The notes beneath the pieces were generated by a model that saw only the letters and a program-made list of their open reading frames with translations, was not told the origin of the DNA and made no database searches. 64,000 nt of DNA, taken from Cycas panzhihuaensis. Its lineage: Eukaryota > Cycadophyta. The stretch spans positions 186,751,741-186,815,740 of the forward strand of contig CM041465.1 in the NCBI GenBank assembly GCA_023213395.1, in the 5' to 3' direction. This document shows positions 34,574-46,200 of the stretch, one piece after another; the first letter of the stretch is position 1; each line of letters begins with the position of its first letter. A program made the translations under genes and the position numbers.

Positions 34574-35470
34574 GTACCTGATGGGATTTTCTAATCAAAT
34601 AGACTAGTCTAGGATCTCGATGGAGGCCATTAGGATAACATATGGCATCCCAATAGTACAGAGGATCATTACTCTTATTATCATTTATAGGATAGCCAAA
34701 ACATAGAACTTCATGGGGATTCTATATCAGTGGATAAGAGTGGTATAGAGATATGAGTAGGGAGTCTAGATCAATTGGGGTTAGTAAAATAGTAGATACT
34801 ATTATCCATTAGTTATCCAGGATTAGGAGGATAGGGAGAGGAGGTTTCTCATATAACTCTATATTGATGTACTAGTTATATGATCATATTCTACTCATGA
34901 GACTAGGAGGGGAGTTAGGAGAGCTAATAATGATAGACCCAGGGATGAATATATGGCACATGAGGTCATGGATCCACAACAAGCCAATGATTATGGCAAG
35001 GAGTACTCATAGCCCTCTCCTCAATAGGATGACGAGGAGACAACTAGTGGAGGATACCTATGCAGAGCTACCACTCTAGATTAATAATGATATAGATGAT
35101 GCAGAAAAGGTATCAATAGAGGAGGTTCCTACAACTAGATGGGGGAGAGGGAGAGGGTGAGATAGAGGAGGACATGGTGGAAGAGGTGGTGGAGAGGTAA
35201 GACAAGGAGGCAGAGAAGTTACCTCATTTAGTGGTGGAGTAAGAGGGAGTCACCAGATGCTCGAGAGAGGAGGTAGATCACTTATGGAGGGGAGAGGAGG
35301 CTCCATACAGAGCATGGAACTAGGATCAGTAGATGGATAGGGCAAGGATGGAGGGAACATAGCTAAAGAGGGTAGAGCCACTCAGGAGGTTCCCCATGAG
35401 TCACATTGAGGAGAGGTACCACCAGTAGAAAAGGTGCTGGAAGCAGAGCGAGTAGGAGGAGGATCACCAG

Positions 35471-35544
35471 GTATGTTATTTAATTGATTTATTTCTCACA
35501 TCACATTGTGCTTCTTTACTTTTTAAGAACTTTTTTCTTCGAAG
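35471..35544 (+). other. candidate intron in the antisense gene (74 bp)
   Basis: CAG/GTATGT at 35468-35476 is a strong plant donor. A TTTTTTCTTCGAAG/G acceptor follows at 35531-35545. The interval is T-rich and stop-containing. The frame before it is Gly/Glu-rich, and the sequence after it leads to the heptad-like segment. Inferred only from consensus sites. Confidence 0.45.
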
Positions 35545-35842
35545 GAACTAATCTCAAATTCCAAATTTTTATTGGGCAAGTAATGAGATGGTGAACTTGA
35601 GAGAGGTGTAGAGGACCCTGAAGGTGATATTCCCCTATATTCTAACATCAAAAGAGGCGCCAATATGGAATGTAGTACATCACAAGCTACTGAGACATCA
35701 TATCAATTATTATAGCCATGAATTATAAGTTTGAGATATCTATATGGACATGAGGGTAGAGTTAAGGACACGAGAGCTAGAGCTAAAGGCAGGTAAGGAT
35801 GAGAGACAACACTTGTAGAAGATGACATTGGCTCAAGTAAGA

Positions 35843-35918
35843 GTGTATGTGTGTATGTATATATGTGTGTGTGTGTGTGTGTGTATGTGTGTATGTGTGT
35901 GTGTGTATGTATGTATAC
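35843..35918. repeat. (GT)n microsatellite
   Basis: About 76 bp of GT repeats with interspersed GTAT units. It lies between the antisense gene and the truncated polyprotein, where RT, RNase H and integrase are missing. Confidence 0.9.
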
Positions 35919-36529
35919 TTCCACTTCCATTTTCACAAGAAAATGATCATAATTATCCACCTACGAAACTCTTTTACTCAACACAATAAGAATTTATCCT
36001 TTTTAATATAATCTAAAAAAAAAAGGGACTAATCATCTTGAGGATTGAACTGCAGGAAAAGAGGAGATCAAAATCATGATGTCTCCAAACGTGAAGGGAA
36101 GGCGGTAGAATGAGTATCCACTCTAAAAGATAAATAGAGAGAACCAAGGATAATAAAAAAAATCAAGACCAATCAGTGATATATGACCAAAAAAGAAACC
36201 CCTAGGTAATAAACTAGTAAATATAAGTATGATCTCAACTAACAACTAATTACCTGAAAGTGACAAAAGCATTTTTCTTTCTAGGATAAAAATAAAATAA
36301 GGTTGGGGGCCCAAGTTCCCTTTTGAGTATGTAACTCAAAAGAGAATGAGATCTAAATATGGTGATAGAAAGCTCATAATCAGTGTAGATACTTTAAAGA
36401 GAAAAAGACTTATATGATTATGAGTAGGATCTATTGCAAAAACACAATAATGCTTAGTAAAAAGTAAAAAGAAATCAAAAGGAAGAGAAGTTTGCCTATA
36501 GTTTAAGCTCATTAGGCAAAGGAAAACAT
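35919..36529 (-). other. Tat segment without recognisable coding
   Basis: This is where RT should begin after the pre-RT motif. No RT motif (such as V-D-Y-R, P-F-G-L or Y-x-D-D) is found on the minus strand, and no plus-strand frame is convincing. Confidence 0.45.
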
Positions 36530-36650
36530 TTTAGAATTATAGCTTATCCTTATTGTAGAGGGGTGATGCCATGTCAATGACTTGGATATCAAGGCCATAC
36601 ATGTCTTTGTAATCCCAAGTGAAAACTAAGCATAACTCATGAAAGATATC
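36530..36650 (-). pseudogene. Tat pre-RT segment
   Basis: Short minus-strand stretch reading F-K-D-I-F-H-E...F-T-W-D-Y-K-D-M-Y-G-L-D, matching F-K-D-V-F-A-W-x-Y-x-D-M/L-x-G-I/L-D, which precedes RT in Tat and Athila elements. It is open for about 35 codons. Nothing recognisable as RT follows. Confidence 0.72.
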
Positions 36651-37890
36651 CTTAAACTGAGTGATCTCTTAGGGAGTACAACTAGCTCTTAACTTGATAA
36701 TTCTAGGAACATCTTCTATCTCTAAATATATATCAATGGTATGTTCCATAAGCATGACATTTCCTCCCTCAAAATAAGGAGGGGTAGGCTCTATTGAAGA
36801 AATAGACTACTGGGGCTGAGAATGATTAACTATAACTTTTAAAAAAACCCAATTTATGATGCCCATAAGGGAAACTAAGAGACAAACCTGCTAGATGCTC
36901 AATAATTATCTCATCATTTTTAAAATGATCTAAATAGAAGAGGTTTATGAGGCAAAGGATTTTAGATTAGAAAGTAGATGGAGAGAGAGGTGCAGAAGAT
37001 GAAAGAGGACCAACCAAAGAGTTTAGATAAGTGGGAACAAATTCTATAATTGAAGAAATATGAGAAAAGAAAATTGACCTACCAACAAACTCCCAAACTA
37101 AAGGAAAATCTCAGTTAAACTCTTAATGAATCACACCACAGTCATAGTCAAACCAAGATATTAGGATGAGAGAAGATGGAGAAGGATCCATATGAGGATA
37201 GGAAGGAAAAGAAACAATGGAGATAGAATTAACTTCCCATGCTCTAGTGGAAGTATCGTAACTATTTTGGCCCATATCAAGTGAATCAATATCTTTACTC
37301 CCTAATTCTAAGTTTGGGTGTCAATGAAAAACATCTTCCTCTCATGTCTATTCAACAAGGTCTTAAAGAAAGAGGAATGAGAAAAAGATGGGAGAGCACC
37401 AACATGTGAATTGTGTACAACTAAAATTGAGGAAGTAGTGACTAAAAGAGGAATAAAGAGAGGAACCATTACATTTACCCCTAAGGTCAAGTACAAAACC
37501 TATGAGAAATGAGCTTGAATAGGAGGGAAGGTACTTGTGCCAATAAGCCTAGTTAGGGATAGACCTCCATGAGATACAATAGAGTGAGAAGCTACTTTTT
37601 CATCAAAAATGGAAGAAGAGGAAACCAAAGAGTAATAAGTTGAATTAAAAGGAATAGCAATAGATGGGGAGCCTAATGATAAAGGAATAATTTCAACTAA
37701 ATCCACATCTTTTACTTATGGTTAATTAGAAGGGAGTTCAATAGTAAAGTATTGACCTAAACCAAGTGACTAAAAGAAATACTCCACAAAGTTAGAGGAT
37801 TTACCAGGTTCTAGAAAAGTTTCAATAAGAGGAACCAATTGCTTAATGGGTTTTGGCTTTCGTTTAATTATTTTTAATTGTCCCTCATGG
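36651..37890 (-). other. Tat protease-RT linker
   Basis: About 1.2 kb of minus-strand sequence with several open stretches of 60-70 codons but no identifiable domain. Its position is that of the variable linker between protease and RT. Confidence 0.45.
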
Positions 37891-38560
37891 ATGAACCTAA
37901 GTTCACCAAAGAGGGAAGAACAAATTGTTGATATTTAGGTGATCCATGGTCTACCCAAAAGAATGTTATACTCTAAGTCTAGATCAATAATGGTAAACTT
38001 AGTTAGAACTGTGTTTTCTTCCAACATAAGAGGAAGAGTGATTTAACCTAAGGGCATATTTTGATTCTTATTATACCCTTGAAAATCCACTGATATGGAT
38101 CAAAAATAGAAATCTCTAAATCCTCAATAAGATGAAGAGGGATTACATTGATGAATGATCTCTTGTCAATAATAACTTGCTTGATATTGACATTGTCCTT
38201 TACAATCTCGATGTAAAATGGGGGTATATCATTCGGTGCATGTGCAAAATGACTAGATAAAGTAGTGAGGTCAAAAGAAAGAATAAAATTGGGTGAAGAA
38301 ACTACCACAAAAACTCCCAATATATCAAATAAAAGTTGATGTTACTTAGGATAATACTTTAGCGAATCGATAACTAATATACCTATTGGAATGGTCTTTA
38401 GTTCTTCTACCAAGGAGAAAGATCCATCCTTTAAACTAGAGGGAATGGACCTATACATGATGGGATGAGGGAGGTATTAGACGTAAATAGTCAAGATTTC
38501 TTACTATCAAATCATCGGGTGATTTAGATGGACTTGCACTCTTTGTTATCTCCACCATGT
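37891..38560 (-). pseudogene. Tat aspartic protease
   Basis: Protease of the Tat/Athila type. In 38048-38320, P-F-Y-I-E-I-V-K...V-I-I-D-K-R-S-F-I-N-V-I-P-L matches the pattern V-L-I-D-x-G-S-S-x-N-V-L-P-L. The active-site D-N/x-G is D-K-R, so Gly is lost. The second conserved part at about 37960-38030 reads Y-N-I-L-L-G-R-P-W-I, the usual Y-N-x-I-L-G-R-x-W-I. A frame change lies between the two. No intact catalytic loop remains. Confidence 0.82.
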
Positions 38561-38859
38561 TTATAGTTCTCTTGGTGCCCCCACCTTTAGGAGGTAGGTG
38601 AGATTGATTATTGTTTCTTTTTGTTGGAGTGTTTATAAGAGTGGTAGTCTTCTTTGATGAATTAGAACTTAAAGGTTCACCTTCATTATCTTGGACCTAT
38701 TTTTCCTTGCCTTTATCATCTTTACTTATTTTCTTATTATGTTGAGGCAACGAATCCTTGTGGATCATTTGGTCTTAAGGCAACTTAAAGAATAATTTAT
38801 TTGGACACTTGTAATTTAAGTTGTATTTTGAACTATTTGGTACTCACTTCTATCATGTG

Positions 38860-39700
38860 CATATATTTGATGGTATGAGCATCATTTTATCTTTCTAAAG
38901 GAAGGAGGAGGTGGGGGAGGAGCTTGTTTCTTCCTCCCCTCAGTAAGATGAATAAATTTGGTCTCTCGCGAAGGCTGGCTCTGAGAAAAGGCATCAACAC
39001 ACAATTTAATATTGATTACATGCTCTAACGATCTAATAGAAGAGGTTAGATGATCGTAAGTGGGTTTAGGGTAGGAAGCCTTTGTGGTTTGAATTATTTC
39101 TTTTGAAGGCATAGGTTTCCCAACCTTCTTGATACCTGCTTGAATTTCAAATATTTTTAGAGCTAAATAATGATCAATTGCTTCTTCATACATTTAAGGG
39201 ATAAGTTTCAGAACTTCTAAGCATATGTGGGGCCTTAATGCATTGGTAAATAAATCAAATAATAAGCTTGGATTAAGATATGAGTGACAGGTGTGTACCT
39301 AGTCTTGAAATCTCCTAATAAAGTCCCTTGATGTCTCGTCATGGTTCTACTTAATAGCAAGTAAAGATTTAATGCTTGATTCAAATTTTCATGTCGCATC
39401 AAAATAGTTGATGAAAGAGTCAACTAATTATTAGAACGAGATAATGAAAGATAAGAGAAGATGATAAAATCACTCCAAGGCATTACCTTAAAGTGATTTA
39501 GGGAATAGGTACACCATGATATAATCATATGGCATGAAATCTATGCAAGCAAGTACAAATGCATATATGTGAGATGCGAGATCTTAAGAAGAGTCACCAG
39601 AAAATTTAGGCAACTCAGGAACAAATGGAGGCATAGGAGAAAACAAGATCTCATGTGGAAAAAAAAACATCATATAATTAAGGAAAAGTCACCTTTGCCT
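38860..39700 (-). pseudogene. Tat gag core
   Basis: Minus-strand gag of Tat type. The pattern with S-R-D-F-I-R-R-F-Q-D, then C-H-S and L-L-F-D-L-F-T-N-A-L-R-P at about 39240-39350 resembles the retrotransposon gag domain (E-S-x-R-x-F-x-x-R-F...F-x-x-x-L). It continues with an acidic/basic helix (38882-39193) ending in a Pro run (P x 6) near 38905. A zinc knuckle was not found. The frame is broken at about 39200 and 39430. Confidence 0.7.
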
Positions 39701-40948
39701 CAACATAGTAGAATATTGAGGTAAAGATGATGGATAAAGAATAGATAAATAGATAGGTTGTTATAATTATGGTTGTTATTATGATTGTAAAGTATCATAA
39801 CATGGAAAAGTAGAGGGGGGATTAAACCATGCTGTAAAGTTAACCACAAGAGTTGGTTTGAGGTATAAGGTATTGAAGAAAATTTGGACTAAAAGTGTGA
39901 AAAGAATTAGGTTATAGAGTGGATCTAGGAATGTGTGAAGAAGAAGTGGGATTAGAAACCCTCAAAGTTTGTGATTGACTCATCAAAATATGAGGATAAA
40001 TGGAATGAGTATAAGAAACATGTTATAAAGAGGGAATTATATTAGACGCTTTAGAAGATGATGGGCGAGGTATAACCCCATAAGACCAAATGGTATGTGA
40101 TGTATAAGGGGGTAATTGAGTGGTAAAGGAGACAAAATAGGAAGAGATAATCTTAGTAGAATACGAGTGAATAGGTCGTAAACTAGGTGAAGTAATAACC
40201 ACTTAATTGGAAGTGGATGCAAGCATAGCACTTGGGTTACCATAAGTAGGAATGGTGGTGGTACCTCCATGGGTGGGGGTTATAGAATAAGAAAAGTGAA
40301 TCCAAATTTGTTACCTAGGGGGAGATTGACATAACTATAAATGAGTTGATTTATGGTCATCCACTTCTTCTAAACATAGGAAATGGGATCACGATGTAGG
40401 TCTTAGTGAAGGGGGATGAGAAGGATGAGTAGACTAAATGGCATCAAGTGGGGGATCTACCTCTATAAACTCATAATCCTTACCTAAGGGATCAATCGAA
40501 AGATGTTGTAGTAGGGGTATCATAGTATGAGTCTTTGAGTAAAATGGGTCTTGATAACTAGGTATGTATAGTGGAGTAGGAATCCTAGTAAGAATTGGCT
40601 CAAAGAAGGATGAATGTGGTTGACCAGAGGATGGTTCATATTATGAGAAAGAGGGATCTATAAAAGAAGAATTGTCCAAGTATTAAGAGGGTTCAAGGTA
40701 TCATTGTTACATTGGTATGTTGTATAATTGGGTTGAATTTTTAGGAGGATAGATATAAGTGTCATACGCTTGAAGCTCTAAAGAGTCAACATAGGATTAT
40801 AAGACTTCATGACCAAAGTTTGAAGGGTGTACTTAAGAATCAGGCAGAAGGCCTTGGAGCCTCAAGGAGCACCTAGGAGTAGGTGTTGTAGATTCCATTA
40901 CTTTAAGAGAAAATAAACCATAGCTCCCCAATATGTTCATTAAAAAGA
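39701..40948 (-). other. Tat gag N terminus and leader
   Basis: Minus-strand sequence rich in Pro, Ser and Thr codons (for example at 40037-40270), as in the variable N-terminal part of Tat gag, but no start codon can be chosen. The last part next to the LTR should hold a primer site; none was recognised. Confidence 0.45.
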
Positions 40949-43357
40949 TGGTACATTCTTGGGATGACCTAAACTAGATATCCCTCGATTGTTAAGGTAT
41001 CTTCTTTGCTTCAATTAAAACTAGAAGATATGGAGTTCAAGAAGTCCTAAAGGACCATCTTTTCCCAACTCCTAAGAAGGAATCTTTGCCTAGTTATATC
41101 ATCTAATAAAGTGTGGGTGTAGAATGCGATGAAAGGTGTGAATAAAAAAAGGGTGATACTAGAATCCATTAACCTATAGAACTGGGCGAAAGAGTTCTAG
41201 ATTCAAAGCCACACTGATAGTATTTTCAATATCCTTCCTAGGGACTCCTTTCATATAATCTTTTCAACCTTTTTGGGTTCTACTTAGATATAGGAAAGGG
41301 TAAGCAAATAGAAATATTATCTTTCTTATTTTCCTTCTTTTTCATTTTCTTTTTCTTGTTTGTATTCGATTTGCCTTTCTTTTGATTTTGTTCTTCTTTT
41401 CTTTTCTTTTCCTTTTTGTATATTCTTTGTTTATTTGTTTGTTTGTTTGTTTGTTTTTTGTTATACTCAACAAAACAAAACAAAATATATGAAAAGACCT
41501 ACTTTACTTTCAATTAACAAACAAAAGAAAATTAAAGCTAGATGCATGCAAACTTTTTATGTCCTTTTCTATTTTCTTTCAAACATAAAGATGCAAATGT
41601 AAATTTGAAATTATCTTTCTATATGCAATACATATGCCTTATAATGAATAAAAAGATACTTTCAAAAGATGCAATACACACAATATGATTGCTTATGTAA
41701 ATTTTTCAAAGAGATCAATAACATGCAAAACTAGTTGAAAAACTTCATCTTTTATGCATACAACTAATTCTTTGAAAAAGATGGTGCATAATGCAAAAAG
41801 AAAGAGATTTTGAAAAGATGTTACTATTGCTTTTAAATAATTTTTCAAACTTATGAGATTATATACAAACAACAAATATGAACCAAAACTCTCATACAAG
41901 ATTCTAGTTTTAAAGGTTCTATTACAATTAGAGTAAGAGAGACTCCAAAAGGATCCTTGAACTTTTAACAAGCTAAAAAATTAGACATGCATTTGCTATT
42001 TAACATGTTTAACTTTTCTTTTGAAGAGAACAAAGAGTAAACTTAAAAGTGAAATCAAGTAAACCATAAGACTATAAGATTGAAACTTCTTTCCTATTAC
42101 AAATAAACACCTCAAAATGATCATTTTTATTCCAACTAATTAATCTTTTCTAATACTTTCTATTAAAACAAATCAAAGAAGAATACCAACAAACAAAAAG
42201 GCTAAACCATGGCCAAACAATAATAAAGAGAGTGACAGACTGCTTGAAATATAAATTGTTATTAAAGAATAGGAAGGGATAACTAGATAAATAGTGGAAA
42301 GATGACCATGCTCAACCCTAGTCTAACCCTTAGAAACCCTAAAGGGATGGTCTTTCAGCAAGTATTTCAAATCCCAAAATAAGTACAAGTCTAAGGCAAT
42401 AATTAGCCAAAGAAAATAGCAATTTTTTTAGCAAAAACCACCTCTAAATATTATGAAATGAACTAGAAACAAAATAGGAAAGACCTTACCCATTTAGAAG
42501 AAGCTTGAAGCTTGAAACTTTGATAAAAGTCCAAAAAAATAAAGCTTAAACCATCAACATTTAAATATCAGCAACACACGAAGTCACAACATTAAATTTT
42601 TTCCATTATTTCACCCACAAATCTCTTCAAGATCTAATTTTCAGTCATAGCAGTAGCAGTTGCCAAAATCTCTAAGAAAACTTAAAAAATCCCCACAAAC
42701 TTGAGTAAATCACCCACTAACTCATCAATAATGAATCACAAAACCCTTCCCATTATTCTTGGGCATCAAAGAGATAAGATCCCCCTAAATCTAGGTGTTG
42801 GCATACAAAATTTTGGCACACAGGCTGAGTTTTGCATGCATGCTAGTTAAAAACACAACAAATCATATTTTTTGACCTACAAAAATGTGACTTTATTATA
42901 AAAATACGACAAATATAGAGATGAAATTTAATTCAAAAAGGTTAAATTTTGGTATTTCAATATAAATTGAAGTACAAATAACTTTATAAAAGAGTAATAA
43001 AGCCTAAAAGAAGGTAAGAATGCTAAATACAAACCCAAAAATGATTTTTAAAAAATGACATAGTTGGGTAGAATCAAGGATAAAACGCAAAAAAAACAAG
43101 TTTTAAAGGAGGTATGAGGTCAAATTGGTCATGAAGAAAAACTTTGGTGCCGTAATTTAAGTTATTAATAGGTGATGGTAAAAATACAGATCACATTATC
43201 ATTCATCATATATCATTAAATAAAATTTATACATTCCTTCATCAAAACATGGCCTAATTCATAAACAAATAAATCCATCCTTTACTTTTTATAAAACCAT
43301 ATAACAAATATATTAAAATTTACAAATACAAATCCAAGGCTAGATTTTGGTAAAACA
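40949..43357 (-). repeat. 5' LTR of Tat element (2,409 bp)
   Basis: Partner of 23257-25709. The same pyrimidine-rich tract occurs at 41320-41460 and includes a (TTTG)n run at 41425-41455. The open stretches within it are by-products of low complexity. Confidence 0.85.
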
Positions 43358-43362
43358 CTTTG
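43358..43362. other. target duplication CTTTG, right copy (Tat)
   Basis: Same pentamer as 23252-23256, directly outside the 5' LTR of the Tat element. Confidence 0.85.
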
Positions 43363-44640
43363 ATTATCACAAAGCATCTCAGTGGGTCTAACCTGTTCTT
43401 CCTATAAATCTTAAAGTAACCTTCTCAGATAAACTATTTCACATACTCTTGCTATAGCTACCTTATACTCTGATTTTATAATAGACAAAGATACTATGGC
43501 ATGTTTCTTTGAACACCATGCAACTACAGTTGAACCCAAATTGAATGTGTGACTAGAGGTAGATTTCTTATCATCTACATAACCTGCCCAATCTGAGTCT
43601 ATATATCCAACTAAATTATAGTTCTTTGATGACCTATAATATAGTCTATATTTGATTGTACCATTTGGATTCTTGAGAATCCTCTTCGTTGCTTGCTAAT
43701 GTTTTGTCTTAGGCTCATGTATAAATTTGAAAACCATACTAACTAAATACATAACATCTAATTGAGTTAAAGTTAAGTAAATTAACATTCTAATCAATTA
43801 CTTATAGAGTATAAGATCAACTGATTTTGATTCCTCAAACTCAAACAACTTCATCCCAATTCCTACTAGAGTTATAAGTGGCTTATAATAACTCATATTG
43901 AACTTGTGTAATAGATCTAATATATATTGCCTTTGGGAAATAAATATCCTATTTTTATCTTACCAAACTTCTATACCTAAGAAGTAATATATTAGTCATA
44001 AGTCTATCATCTCAAATGCCTTACACATATCCTTATTAAATCTTTAGGATAAATGAACATCATTTCCAATGTATACTAGGTCATCAATACATAAGCCCCT
44101 AATAAGTATGAAGCTTTCTTCTATTTTGATGTATAAATTTGGATCAAATTGATCCCTTTGGAATCCTTTATCCTTAAAGTATTTTTTAATTCTAGAGTAC
44201 TGTGTTCTAGGTACTTGCTTATGTCCATACAAGGCCTTTTTAAGTTTATAGACCTTGTTTTTTTCACTTTTTACTTTAAAACCTTTTGGATATTGGACAT
44301 GTATTTCTTCTTCTATATAACTATTTAAGAAAGAACTTTTAATATCCATTTGGTAAACTATCTAACCTTGTTATGTAATTAAATCCATCATCAATCTAAC
44401 TATTTTTAATCTTATAACCAGTGTAAAAGTCTCATTATAATCTATGCCCTCAATTTGAGCATAATCCTTCACAACTAACCTTACTTTGAACTTGTCAAGT
44501 ATTCTATCCAATTTATACTTGGTCTTATAAACCCATTTAATTCCAATTATATTATTATTTAGGGATAGATCCACTAACTCCCATGTATTATTTTTTACTA
44601 AGGCATTATATTCATCCTTCATTACTTGTTTTCGTTTCTC
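43358..44640 (-). pseudogene. copia E RT and N-terminal RNase H
   Basis: RNase H up to the D-N-Q-S motif (43358-43375), where the Tat element interrupts it; K-S-E-Y-K-V-A at about 43465 is the S/T-x-E-A-E-Y-x-A region. The RT active site is C-I-D-D at 44080-44091 (usual Y-V-D-D; both Asp kept). Upstream M-D-I-K-S-S-F-L-N (44320-44349) and K-K-A-L-Y-G (about 44230) are typical. N-N-T-W-E-L-V-D-L (about 44585) opens RT. Stops and shifts break it into pieces of 60-100 codons. Confidence 0.9.
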
Positions 44641-46200
44641 TTGAGTATTAGCCTCTTTAAAATTATGAGGCTTATTAGACTCTATAACTTAAGTCACCAA
44701 AACAAATTTCACCCTTTGAGATCTAAAAGTTCTTCTCTTAAAGTTAGTGTGTAAAATATTTGAAGGGCCATGTGCCCTATGTATCCACTTAGGGACCCCT
44801 TGATTTGATGTAGAGGGTCTAACTTTATTTAGATTAGGTATATTTATATCCTTAAATTTTGATTCCATTTCAACCATGATATTTTTCCCTTTATCTTTCT
44901 CAATATCTTCATCTTGATAAAATTAATCTTCTTTAAAGATGATATTCCTACTTATAATTACCTTTTACCTTTAGGATCATAGATTTTATGGCATCTAGAT
45001 GAGTGATTATATCCTATAAAAATATACTTGATGCTCTTATCATCTAACTTAGTTCTTCTTTGACCTAAAATATGTGCATAAGATATGCACCCAAAAATCT
45101 TTAGGTGTTTTATGCCTAGCTTATGACTTGTCTAAGATTCTTCTAGTGTAACCCACTTAACTACCTTGGTGGTATACTTGTTCAATACATAAATAGTTAT
45201 GTATATAACTTCTACCTAAAATTCATTTTTAAGATGCTTATCTTTAAGCATACTCCTTGCTATTTCTACAATTATTTTATTTTTCTTTTTAGTAACCTCA
45301 TTTTATTATAGGATATAAGGATTAGTAAGTTACTTCCTTATGCCACAATAATTACAATATACCTTAAACTTATTTGAGATGATTTTTTCCCTATTGTCTG
45401 GTCTTAGGGTTAAAATTCTAAATCCACTTTGCCTTTCCATAAAAGTTTTAAAGTCTATATAATATTGAAGAGAATCTAATTTGAATTTGATGAAGTAAAC
45501 CTATGTCATTCTTGTAAGGTCATTAATAAATGTTATAAACTACTTAGCACCTCCAAATGAGGGCCACATTCATTAGACCATATAAATCAGTATATATTAG
45601 TTAAAGGGGCCTATTAGCCCTATAACTTTCATTTGGAAAACCTTCCCTTTGTTGTTTTCCAAATATGCAACCTTCACAAAGTTCCTTACTTGGTTTTATA
45701 GAAAGAAGTCTGATCACCATATCCATTTTTTTCATTGAAGCCAAACTATTATAATTTATATGGCCAAGTTTTTTATGCCATATTTCGCAATCAATATTTA
45801 TTGATGCCTTTAAGGCATAATAATTTGTTGGGGGTATGACTAGTTTAAATAACCTATCACTAGTTATTTAGCCTTTGGCTATAATTACCTTAATCCTTAA
45901 TTTGTCCTTGATAATACATTCCCCATTATTGAAGACCACTTTATATTATTGTCCTATTATTTAACCCACTAAAAGTAGATTCTTCTTGAGAGCTAGAATA
46001 TATAAGACATCATTTATACTTCTAGTTTCTTCAAAGTTAGTTATTATAGAGACATTTCCTTTTATAACTATCACTTGAGTGGTATTGTCCCCAAACATAA
46101 TTTTACTTTTTTTATAATTATATAACTCCTTAAACCATTCTTCTTTATGTGTCATATATATGGAATATCTTGAATCGATATAGTAACTATCTTTTCTTCA
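44641..46200 (-). pseudogene. copia E protease-integrase and linker
   Basis: The linker after integrase is at 44689-44990. Integrase spans about 45000-45760, with a D-D-x-R-T-K-L-D-D segment near 45050 and a zinc-binding G-H...C region near 45660-45760. The protease loop is I-D-S-R-Y-S-I-Y-M-T-H-K at about 46150-46185, with D-S-R instead of D-S-G. It is followed by M-F-G-D-N-T and D-V-L-Y-I...K-K-N-L-L (45961-46110), the normal start of the copia GAG-pre-integrase region. Same subgroup as copia H, judging from I-D-S-G-C-S-T-H-M-T-H-K there. Confidence 0.85.

Larger units (their letters stand above)
27558..35840 (+). pseudogene. antisense extra gene, plant-mobile-domain-like, split by gypsy K
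   Basis: Decayed gene on the strand opposite the Tat polyprotein, in two parts: 27558-27850 and 34574-35840. The reading frame continues in register across the gypsy K insertion. A segment with I-T-L-R-D-V-R-R-I-x-G-V followed by H-G-E-R-I (about 27745-27800) resembles the plant mobile domain (PMD) pattern I-T-L-x-D-V-x-x-x-L-G-L...G. An R-G-R-G/G-G-R-G-G-G-rich stretch follows near 35150-35200. A candidate intron lies at 35471-35544. The last part (about 35740-35830) is charged and heptad-like (V-E-L-R-T-R-E-L-E-L), as in the coiled-coil tails of PMD proteins. Many TAG/TGA stops. Tat elements are known to carry extra antisense genes in this position. The PMD assignment is by eye and needs a profile search. 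Confidence 0.55.
23257..43357 (-). mobile_element. Tat/Ogre-type Ty3/gypsy element, RT and integrase absent
   Basis: Minus-strand element nested in copia E with 2.4-kb LTRs and CTTTG duplications. Net of gypsy K it is about 13.4 kb. From the right it has 5' LTR, gag, protease, a short pre-RT segment, a GT microsatellite, an antisense extra gene, three tandem-repeat arrays and 3' LTR. RT, RNase H and integrase are not found. The Tat assignment rests on long LTRs, the protease type, the W-D-Y-K-D-M pre-RT motif, the antisense gene and 3' tandem repeats. No primer site was recognised. Confidence 0.82.

Noticed and set aside
35703-35960. Minus-strand open stretch with a His/Thr/Tyr repeat
   Set aside because: It is the translation of the GT microsatellite.
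41280-41602. Open stretches on both strands with Lys-rich or Phe/Cys/Val-rich runs
   Set aside because: Translations of the low-complexity pyrimidine tract and TTTG run in the Tat 5' LTR.
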